Shown here in pieces: positions 55,901 through 64,000 of a stretch of DNA of 64,000 nucleotides. Where the stretch lies: assembly GCA_019614645.1 (NCBI GenBank), contig JABWDB010000031.1, positions 3,415,001 to 3,479,000 of the forward strand, read 5' to 3'. The notes below the pieces were generated by a model that saw nothing but the letters and a program-made list of their open reading frames with translations, searched no databases and was not told the origin of the DNA. The number at the start of each line of letters is the position of its first letter. The first letter of the stretch is position 1. Position numbers and translations under genes: made by a program. The DNA comes from Stratiolaelaps scimitus (taxonomy: Eukaryota; Arthropoda; Arachnida; Mesostigmata; Laelapidae).

Positions 55901-58900
55901 CCATGTTGCCAAGGAGGGACTTTTCCAATATCGAATCATCTGCCAACAGGTAATAACGAAATAGAGCACTTGCTAAATTGGAGATGGCCATTAAACGTTG
56001 TGCGGAATAATGACTATATATATATATATATATATAATATATATATATATGTATGCCAATGCCCTATAGCTATAAGTCTTAGAAATTGGGCCTTCGTTAA
56101 AAGTATCAGGACCTATTCCTAAGGAAAGGTAGAGATAAAAGTTGTTCCTGGCCGCTTTCTTTGCCAATCGAATTCAAATAATTGGTGAAGTGAATTGTCC
56201 AGGTAGAATATAGATAAGACGGCATTCCAGTTGCCGGCGAAACGGTCAACACGTTTCTCTGGTCTCGCAAGTCTGCCGACAATCGTTTATTTCAATTCCT
56301 GGTTATTTTGGATCATGATTTCGGATCATCAATCTGTGATACCAATTGCAATTGATGTCGCGCGCCCCCGTGTAAAAGGACAATGCTTTTACAGCCATTG
56401 AAGCACGTAACGAGGTCTATAACTGTATGTAGAATAGATGATAAGAGCGCATCATTATATCAACCTTTAACATCGCGAGGAACATTGTGGAACCACTTAG
56501 GTGAACATTGCATCATTGGAACAAGTGGTCAAGGAGTACCTTGCCCTGGCTGAAGCCAAGACCGAGGCAGCCAGGAAGGAGAGCGCCCAGGCTGTACTCG
56601 AAACAACGATGGTTGATGACCTTGACCAGGTGCGTACTAGCATCGTATATGAACCGAATGTTTTCAACATCTAACCACTCTTATAGCTTTAGGACTACAA
56701 CTACCATTACCCAAACAGTCGCCTGGATAACAGTTATATTCCTCTTAGATGGGATAACAATGCGAAATAAGTTTAAAGAATATCTGAAATTCAAATGACA
56801 ATGTATTGTATCTATGATTCCATATAGATGATCTCTCTTTCTTGTAACGTCTCTGTTTCAGGTCGCAACACCTGAGAGTCTTCTGCTATCGGCTGTATCT
56901 AGCGAGGGCAACCAGGAGCGTAGTGATCGAGTCCTCCTAACACCATGGGTGAAATTTTTGTGGGAATCCTACCGTCAATGTTTGGAACTCCTGAGAAACA
57001 ACTCGCGTGTCGAACGTCTATATCACGATATCGCCCAGGCAGCGTTTCGTTTCTGCGTGAACTATGCTCGCAAGACGGAGTTCCGCAAACTGTGCGACAA
57101 TCTCCGTGGACATTTGGCTTATATCAATCGTTTCCCACAGCAGGCCACAGCAATCAATCTCCAGGTGAGTGAAATGTTGTAGCGTCAGCAATTGACCTCT
57201 TCGTTGAAGAGTCGTTTTGTTCTTATCAATTTCTACTAGTATGCCAATTTGGAACTTTATGCAATTCGGAACTTTATGACAAACCGATTGCGTATGTGAT
57301 GATATACTATGGTAGCACTGGATAACCTTGTACAATCTGTGTGATTTTTAGGCCGCAGAGACGCAGCAAATGCACTTGGAGACTCGCCTGACCCAGCTCG
57401 ATATGGCGATTAAGATGGAACTGTGGCAGGAGGCATACAAGGCCGCCGAGGATATTCACGCAATGATGTGCCTCTCGAAGAAGTCCACGAAGCCCCAACT
57501 GATGGCCAGCTACTATCAGCGCCTAGCGCTCGTGTTTCTGAAGGCGGGCAATGGACTCTTCCATGCTTCGGCGTTACTCAAGCATCTCAATCTCGTGAAG
57601 GTATAGATTTCCTAACTGATCGGGACACCCAGGGGAACTCGTCGACGGACGTACATCAGCTTTGACACGTGGTGCCGTCACAGAGTGGACAAATCTGAAA
57701 GCATGTGCAATTATTATATCGACGGTGTTTATTGACAAGTATATGTTTAACGTTATGAATTAGACTGTTAAGTATTCCAAACTCATAATCACCTCGCTTC
57801 AAATGCATTTCGTCCCTTTGTCCTTGTTACAGGATTTGAAGAAGAGCATCACAGGTGAGGAATTACGGCGTTTGGCTGCACGCGTTGTACTCGCCACTCT
57901 GGCGACCCCATTGCCAGCTACACGGCCCGAGATGGATAACCTAGTGGAAACCGATGAGTCAGTGATGGACAAGAATGTTCGGGTGTTGGCCAACCTACTT
58001 GGATTGGCGAATTCCCCATCAAGGCATACCCTTGTGCGGGATCTACAGCGCTTGAACATTGTCAGTCTCGCGCCCAAGGAGATCCAGAGGCTGTACGCTC
58101 TGCTCGAAACCGACTTTGACCCGCTTAATCTATGTGGGGGCGTCGGCAAGGTTTTCGAATTCATTAACGAATGGTCGGCATCGACTGCTGCAGCGAGCGG
58201 GGAAGCCGCCGGTAAGGAGGGTGTGAAAGAGGGCACCACACCACCTAACGATGAGCTCACCGTGTACCTTAAGGGTCTCAAGGCGATGATGGTCTGCCGT
58301 TTGCTGCGTGAGATTGCCCAGGTGTACGAGTCGATCTCTATCGCTCGCGTACTTGAGCTTTGCCCAATGATTAATGCTTTTGAGCTGGAGGCGGCCGTCG
58401 TCGATGCTGTGCGCAGACACAGCCTTCAGGTACGTATCGATCATAAGCGGCAGGCTCTGCACTTCGGCTCCGAGCTTTCCATCTCGCAGCGCGAAGAGAC
58501 AATAGATCAGGGAGGGCCGTATCTGCAGGCCATGCCGTCGGATCTGATCCGTTCACAGCTCGAGAAGCTGTATCGGGTGTTGCGTCAAAGCGTCGATGTC
58601 ATCCAACCAGAGCGCATTCACGCCGAACGCAAAAGCCTCCGTCAAGAGCTGCACAAAGCATATCTTGCGGGATGGAAACGTGAACAGCGTAAAATCCTTG
58701 AGAGGCAATCGAAGATTGAGAAACGCAAGGAGGAGCTTGAGAACAAGAGTCTGGCGCGTGAGGAAGCTGAACGTCAAGAGGAGGAACGCCGCCAGCTCCG
58801 CCTTCGAGAAGCCGAGGCCGCCCGTCTGGCCAAGGAGGCCAAGGAACGCGAAGGCCTTCGTCTAGCTCGTGAGGAGGAAGAACGCCGTAAGAAGATGATG

Positions 58901-60785
58901 GCAGAGAAGATTGAGGCGCTCAAGCGAACCGAGTTCGGCGCCAAAATGATCGAGAGTATTGAAGAGCAAATGCTTGAAAGCATGAACACCGAAGATATAC
59001 AACAAATTCAACTTGATCACTGGACCAAGGAGCGTCGCGAACTGCAACAGCGCATGTACAAGCAGGAGCGAAAGGTATAAACTAGTGTAACATTATGCGC
59101 ATTCATGTGACCCCTTAAGGGATCGCCGGTTTTCTTACAGCAATGATCGAATATGGCCAATAGAGATGAGGCGATCTGTGGCTTTTGCTTCATAGACATT
59201 TGTATGAATGTATATTAATTACCTAGAGTTAACAATCATCACCGCATGTTCTATCCCATAAACGAGTAATAGTAATAATACCCTACAGATTTGTTGTATG
59301 GCAGAGCACACAAGTGAACACGAACAAATGTATTGGAAAATTCATCTTGATGATGCTTGTGAGGCGAAAGTAGACTAACTCACTACTAGCCACTAAAACG
59401 TCTACGAAATGCTGGTTGTTCCAGATTGACCACATGGAGCGTGCCAAGCGTTTGGAAGAGATTCCTCTTCTGGAGAAGGAGTTCGCTCGCCGCGACGCGG
59501 AAAAACGCAAACTCTGGGATGAGCTGGAGCATGAGCGGGTGGAGCGCGCGGTTGCCGAGCGCCATCTGGCCATGGAACAGAAACGAAGACTTAGCCGCAT
59601 GGCCGAAGATAAAGAACGCTTCATTCAGAAACTGCAAGCTGAACGATATGAAGAGTATAAGAAGCTCAAGCAGGAATTCGACGCGAGGCTTGCGAGCGAG
59701 AAAATTAAGCGCCTTGCTCAGAGGAAGGTAAATCGATTGATTCATGTCATCGCAACAAAAAAAAGAGGTTTTATTTATTTCATCAATGCATACGATTAGT
59801 GATGATGATAATAATGATGACCATTTGAAGTTTATTGTTCCAAACAGAACTGAGCTGATAGGTTCAATTATAAATGATCACACGCCCTCGACTGAAAGAA
59901 TGATCAGTGGACTTCCGTGCACCTCGCGCAAAGTCGTCTGTGGCTCGTCAGCCTCTGCTCAGATGACCAATAGGCCAGCTGTGCTGGCGTAGCTTGTCTC
60001 CCCCAGTTCTCATGGCAAGTTAGCAAGTGGCTGGTCGGGTGTCCATATCCTAAATATCCTAAATCTGGTCTTTACATTTGTTGTCATAGGAGGAACGCAT
60101 TCAGGAGCGTCGTAACAAGTATCGCGCCGAGAAAGAGAGAAAACGGAGGGAAGCTGAAGAGGCTGAGCGCCGCAGAATTGAAGAAGAACAAAAGGCTGCT
60201 CGCGAGGCTCTCGAAGCGAAACAACGTCAACGCGAACGCGAGATTGAAGAGAAGATGGCCTTGCAGAAGAAGCAGGAAGAGGAGGAGCAGGAAAAACGCG
60301 AACGTGAAAGGCAAGAGAAGATGGAGGCGGCGGCTGCCGCGGCAGGGGGACGCTCTCGAGATGGCGACGGAGGCTCGTCCGGATCACAACCGCAACAGCA
60401 GTGGCGGCGTACTGGACCCATTAGCGACGGAGCCCGAGGCGATCGAGACAAAGATGGTGGATGGTGGGGCTCAAGCAACTCGGGAGGCGGAGCACGCGAA
60501 GACCCCTCGCTCAACAGCAACTGGCGCACTGGACCGTCGACCGCTCGACGAGATCGCGACACGGACAGAAGGGACGGGAGGGACTTCAATCGGTCGAATC
60601 GGGGAGGAGGCACGGATCGTGACTCGACAACAACTGAAACCAGCTGGAGGAGGGCTCCGGCCGCTGGAGGTCGAGCGGACACACGAGGAGCGGATAGGGA
60701 TCGCGATCAAAATGACAGGGATGGACGCAACCGAGGTTTTGCGAGCTCTTCCGACGCCTCGAACGACAATTGGAGGAAGAGTTAG
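51848..60785 (+). CDS. eIF3a: Eukaryotic translation initiation factor 3 subunit A (eIF3a)
   Basis: eIF3a is the scaffold subunit of the eIF3 complex, which loads mRNA on the 40S ribosome. Coding exons: 51848-51896, 55436-55521, 55845-55949, 56501-56629, 56862-57164, 57352-57600, 57833-59074, 59425-59727, 60090-60785. All introns are GT-AG and in phase, giving 1053 codons. The start [15 protein letters not shown] is the conserved family N-terminus. Further landmarks are FIDVGKK and [13 protein letters not shown] (about 17-45), [16 protein letters not shown] and [16 protein letters not shown] (about 145-180), [17 protein letters not shown] (about 241-258) and the PCI region about 310-510 ([19 protein letters not shown]). 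A charged helical region of about 550-900 contains [19 protein letters not shown]. The tail from about 905 is rich in Arg, Asp and Gly, ending DNNWRKS; it is much shorter than in vertebrates. Intron 1 (3.5 kb) holds repeat relics; the other introns are mostly 200-600 bases. Confidence 0.97.
52560..52670 (-). mobile_element. Possible tRNA-derived SINE relic
   Basis: The minus strand has an exact B-box consensus (GGTTCGAATCC, 52637-52627) preceded by ACAGCTCGCGGAA, an imperfect A box. No paired acceptor stem is seen. It lies in eIF3a intron 1. Confidence 0.35.
53945..54290 (+). mobile_element. CR1/Jockey-like LINE fragment in eIF3a intron 1
   Basis: Across frame changes, this reads like residues 470-560 of the RT frame at 9997-11907. 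[17 protein letters not shown] compares with [35 protein letters not shown], with one codon read across a frame change, compares with [34 protein letters not shown] compares with LLSYGITVWGG. It is a 5'- and 3'-truncated, decayed copy of the same family. The flanking 54300-55400 has no recognised content. Confidence 0.75.
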
Positions 60786-60990
60786 AGCAATCGCCACTGA
60801 CGTGCTGGCGGCGGAGCAGCTTGCGGTTCAGTTCGCTCTTAACAACCGTACTGCTGCCGGTCTTACTATCGATGACAAGGCCGGCTTTACCGCATCTGAC
60901 TTATATATATATATATATACAATTATATATACATACATATTTACCGTCGACACGTTGGGTGGGTCTTCGCTTCGGCCCTTCATTTCATCG

Positions 60991-60996
60991 AATAAA
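60991..60996 (+). terminator. eIF3a poly(A) signal
   Basis: AATAAA about 205 bases after the stop codon, followed within 40 bases by a T/G-rich stretch (TTTTCTTTGTGAGTTGTG). The 3' untranslated region contains a short (TA)n at 60901-60920. Confidence 0.75.
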
Positions 60997-61140
60997 TTTT
61001 AGTAACTGATTGCCGACTTCGAGCTGTTGATTTTCTTTGTGAGTTGTGATTCTAGACGCGAACTTATAAAGGTCCATATAAAGGTCCATGTGTATATATA
61101 TATGTATTCCGCTGACCCAAAAAACGGCACACATATACAT

Positions 61141-62035
61141 TTCAATATCGGCTAAACTAGGTGAGTTAAAACAGAAGTATTTTAGTATGAGTTAGATGCA
61201 TGCATCTCGTTTTATTTAAACTATGGTCCCAGAGTTCTGGCAGCCTTCTGACGTCTATGTATGCACCATTTCTAATTCCCATTCATAACTTCGTTATTTA
61301 ATGCTTCTCGGAGCAAATCGATGTTTGCATACCTTTGGCCACCTACAGCCCTCTCTAATTGATGGAAGCAACCATAGTCACACGGGCTTAAATCGGAAGA
61401 ATGGGGGGGGGGGGGGTGACGCCAGGTTTGTTGGCCTCAAGCCAGGACTTAATTTCATCGGTACGATATGCCCTAGCATTGTCCTCGGGCAGCCACCCTG
61501 AGTGCTTCCTATTGCCATGGCAATTATTCAGGAATCCCATTATTCCTATAGCAAATTTCGTTGAAATCCATGTCAAGTGCTACCATTACTTTGGGCTCAA
61601 ATCTATTTGGTACTGCTATCGCCATCGCCGGTTCACCTGGTCGTACCCACTGTTTCACTTGATCTTTTTCCGGTCCCCTATAAATGCTGACCCATATCTC
61701 GTCCACTGCAACAGTATGCTCAAAGCAACTAACGTGAACGTAGCTGGACATTTCTTCAACAGGTTCGAGTCCCGCTGCATGACATATAAGAGAGCTTAAG
61801 CATTGTGAAACTGCAGCTCCTTTAATAAACCGATAAAGCTTACCTTACCTTACTTTCCTTCTGAGAATGCAAGTCTGAGTGACCTAGTCCGCCGGCTGCC
61901 ATTTCAAAAAGCCCAACGAAAGCCGAATACTAGCGGCTTTCGCGCCGCCTACTTGCTAATTGTTGTGTCTCACTACTCGCCTAATTTTAATTCAAACTGG
62001 CCAATAATTAGATCACGGCGCAAGACGACAGCAGT
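61141..62035 (-). mobile_element. Second mariner copy, deleted and interrupted
   Basis: Same family and strand as 31463-32744: TTCAATATCGG and CCCAGAGTTCTGGCAGCCTTC match near the 3' end, and VDEIWVSIYRGPEKDQVKQW and EDNARAYRTDEIKSWLEANK match the transposase. A poly-G tract at about 61404-61417 and several small deletions break the frame. A large internal deletion removes most of the N-terminal half. The outer terminal repeats are not recognisable. A SINE piece lies inside it. Confidence 0.85.
61760..61856 (+). mobile_element. 5'-truncated SINE inserted in mariner copy
   Basis: It begins at the B box (AGGTTCGAGTCCCGCTGC) and continues through AGAGAGCTTAAGCATTGTGA and CAGCTCCTTTAATAAACC, the same body as at 4486-4642, ending in ACCTTACCTTAC. 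Flanking mariner sequence (TAGCTGGACATTTCTTC before, TTTCCTTCTGAG after) is contiguous, apart from about 20 bases, in the intact mariner at 32506-32555. The SINE therefore inserted into the mariner. Confidence 0.85.
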
Positions 62036-62049
62036 TTGCTTTCTCGTCC

Positions 62050-62230
62050 TCTAGTTAATGCTAGGCGTGTTAGTGCGGTTTCAGCGGTCTCTAGACTGAC
62101 GTTCTCACTGGCAAGCCTAAGGTACGGGCAATCCAGCATGAATCTATTGTCACCCTCGCAGGTTCTTGCAGTGGGTTGTTCACGGCAGTTGGTCAGATGT
62201 CGTTGGGATGTTCAAAATCAACCAGGACAA
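62050..62230 (-). mobile_element. Possible LINE C-terminal Cys-motif fragment
   Basis: On the minus strand a frame reads TCEGDNRFMLDCPYLRLASE, resembling the zinc-binding tail (C..C....H..C; typical text ...HFLLDCP.L...R) of R1- and Jockey-type ORF2 proteins. The upstream Cys pair is not clear. Weak call. Confidence 0.35.
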
Positions 62231-62456
62231 CGATTATACAGCTGTACCTTGAGGACATGCAGCCACGAAGGTGATGCCCAGTCAGCATGGGTTGCCGTGA
62301 AGGGCTCTGGGCGGTAAGGGTATGCCGCCTCGAAAACCGCAACGTTACGAGGGAACTGCGAAGGTGCCTTCGACGCAATCTGCCGGATAGCTATGGTCGA
62401 ACATAACAGCCGAGGAGAGTCACTAATAGATTACTGCAATTTTTATTATTATTACT

Positions 62457-63152
62457 ATGATACGCCACAAGCCGATCTACAGTCTACCTTTGACATTGGC
62501 TGTATATGAATACCAGGGGGCGGCAGCAACGAAAGCGTCCAGGTCGTGCTGGCTGGAGAGGAGAATCCAGCCGAATCCAGCCGCAGATTCGGCCAGGTAT
62601 CTTGGGGTGTACCTTGACAAGGCCATGAGGGGCGCCGCGCACGTCAGGATAGTGGCAGCGAAGGCTTCTAAAGCTACCGTCGGCCTTGCCGGATCTTGCC
62701 GAACATCCACGGCCCGCGAGAAGGCAAAAGACGCCTGCTGCTGTCGGTCGCTGAATCGATCATGGTGGTCGGCGTCCCGGTGTGGGCCTTGGCTCCGACG
62801 TCTCGCGCACATCAAGAGGACCCTCAGGAGAACGCAGCAAACGCTGGCTCTCCGGGTCGCGCAAGCATACAGAACGGTGAGCACTCAAACGGCCATGGTC
62901 CTCGCTGGAACGGCACCCTGGGACCTCAAATCTGAACAGCGACGGAAGCGATTCACGGAGGGGAAGTTCGATTGGAAACGGACCCTAGCTGCCGGGTAAG
63001 CAGAACGGGACAGCATCCCTGGATTCGCCCAAGGGGCGGCATTGAAGTATGTCATACCGGACATCAAGGCATGGCTAGAAAGACTAGGTGGGGAAATAAC
63101 CTACTTACTAACCCAGGTCATCACAGGGCCCGGGGACTTCAAATCCTACCTC
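62457..63152 (+). mobile_element. R1-clade LINE fragment (RT C-terminus), frameshifted
   Basis: Pieces in three frames follow the R1-clade C-terminal order. ARYLGVYLDKAMRGAAHVRI and VAAKASKATVGLA come first. In another frame come MPNIHGPREGKRRLLLSVAE and SIMVVGVPVWALAP. Returning to the first frame, TLRRTQQTLALRVAQAYRTV and VLAGTAPWDLKSEQRRKR follow. Last is WLERLGGEITYLLTQVITGP, ending SYLCYI next to 63152. The palm domain and 5' half are absent. The copy stops where a Gypsy LTR begins, so it was probably interrupted by that insertion. A more diverged relative is at 12289-12708. Confidence 0.8.
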
Positions 63153-63286
63153 TGTTATATATAAAATATATATAAATAAGATCAACCTCGGTTGATATAC
63201 CATTCCAATTTGAGTCTAACAATGAAGTGAGTCTTACTTCTAATATATATCCTAGTCAACTAACAATATATATAATTCTAAAGACA
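63153..63286 (+). repeat. Putative 5' LTR of a Gypsy element (134 bp)
   Basis: It begins TGTTATATATAAAAT and ends AAAGACA, so it has TG...CA ends. It abuts the R1-like sequence on the left and is followed 7 bases later by the primer-binding-type TGGCGACGAGGAT. It is AT-rich and short for an LTR. The matching 3' LTR lies outside the window. Confidence 0.6.
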
Positions 63287-63293
63287 TCCCAAC

Positions 63294-63306
63294 TGGCGAC
63301 GAGGAT
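63294..63306 (+). other. Putative primer-binding site of Gypsy element
   Basis: TGGCGACGAGGAT directly after the LTR is the usual form of the tRNA primer site in many Ty3/Gypsy elements; which tRNA primes was not determined. Confidence 0.6.
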
Positions 63307-63310
63307 TAAA

Positions 63311-64000
63311 ATGAACCAAAGACAGCTAGAAGCAATGATCACCCGGATTTCAGAAAACCAAAGCACACAAATTGCTCAGGCCCTACAAAAAGTGTTACCA
63401 CAACAATCTCGACAACAACCATCTCAAGACTCAATTCTCCAAGGTCTACACAATCGAATCCCAAAGTTCACCTACGACCCAGTGAACGGGAATATTTTCG
63501 AGAGCTGGTACAGTCGTTACTTCGACGCCTTCTTCAGAAAGAAGGAGAAGACCTGACAGACGAAGACAAAACCCAGTTTATTATCCAGAAATTGGATCAG
63601 GTTTGCTTCGACCGCTTTAGCTCACATATATTACCCAAAACCCCTACTCAACTCAATCTTATTGAGACCGTTCAACATCTAACGGAACTATTCGGACATA
63701 ATTTGTCATTCGAGTTCTAGACGGTATGTCTTCTTTAAGGCTACCTGTGACAACGACTGTAACATGACGTTTGATGAGTACACCTGTAAAATCAATCGTC
63801 TCTTCCAAGTTGGAGAAATTGGCAAACTGATCGACGAAAGGGTTAAATGTTTTATATGAATGTGTGGCTTTACCAAGCCTGACTATGATGACATACGCCA
63901 AGTCGCTCTAAAATTCCTAGATGAAAAACTTGACACGACACTAGCAACACCACTCCATCTCCATATTAAACAGTTTGTCCAGTTGAAAGATACATAGTCT
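63311..64000 (+). pseudogene. gag: Gypsy gag, 5' part, frameshifted and cut by window end
   Basis: ATG at 63311 is 4 bases after the primer-binding site. The first frame (82 codons to 63556) carries a Gln-rich start (MNQRQLEAMITRISENQ) and the gag-type FTYDPVNGNIFESWYSRYFD. The similarity continues in a second frame (DEDKTQFIIQKLDQVCFDRF, LNLIETVQHLTELFGHNLSF) to a stop at about 63718. It then continues in further frames (DNDCNMTFDEYTCKINRLFQ, YDDIRQVALKFLDEKLDTT) to the end. Gag forms the particle that packages the element RNA. At least two frameshifts make this copy non-functional; pol lies beyond the window. Confidence 0.8.

Noticed and set aside
57799..58281. 160-codon minus-strand frame opposite eIF3a
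   Set aside because: Shadow of the strongly biased eIF3a coding exon; no splice-supported gene on that strand. The same applies to other antisense frames over exons 7-9.

Overview
The window is nuclear DNA from an intron-rich animal. I infer an arthropod, possibly a mite or other arachnid. The inference rests on two metazoan multi-exon genes with GT-AG introns, on the mobile elements present (mariner, R1-clade and CR1/Jockey-like LINEs, Ty3/Gypsy LTR elements, tRNA-derived SINEs), and on very abundant (TA)n and trinucleotide microsatellites. The species cannot be fixed from the sequence alone.

Two conserved genes could be assembled exon by exon, with matching splice phases throughout. On the minus strand, 38130 down to 18946, lies adducin (hu-li tai shao/ADD type): 17 constitutive coding exons, 760 codons, an aldolase-II-like head, a neck, and a last exon carrying the lysine-rich MARCKS-related domain. 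A phase-compatible 108-nt cassette exon and an in-frame alternative upstream start are also visible. On the plus strand, 51848 to 60785, lies translation initiation factor eIF3 subunit A: 9 coding exons, 1053 codons, from the [15 protein letters not shown] start through the PCI region and long charged coiled coil to a short Arg/Asp/Gly-rich tail. The genes point away from each other, with about 12-13 kb between their likely promoters. One is a membrane-skeleton protein and the other a ribosome-loading factor; no functional link is evident beyond adjacency.

Layout: 1-18.5 kb is gene-poor and holds decayed elements: a SINE at 4.5 kb, a mariner relic at 6 kb, a Gypsy integrase relic at 8.8-9.95 kb, a CR1/Jockey-like LINE with a long RT ORF at 10.0-12.3 kb and an R1-like fragment on the minus strand at 12.3-12.7 kb. 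18.5-39 kb is the adducin gene, whose introns contain a SINE and a full-length but broken mariner (31463-32744, TIRs and TA duplication visible). 39-51.4 kb is intergenic, with a 110-bp (TA)n run, a strongly CAG/CAA/GCC-rich stretch at 45.6-50.35 kb and a 101-bp (TA)n. 51.4-61 kb is eIF3a. 61-64 kb is a nested repeat cluster: a SINE inside a second mariner, then an R1-like LINE interrupted by the 134-bp 5' LTR and gag start of a Gypsy element that runs off the window.

No CRISPR array, operon, true tRNA or rRNA gene was found. I saw no convincing undescribed system. The best leads are the adducin isoform signals, the nested transposons, and several hairpin/palindromic sequences, some with (TA)n cores.
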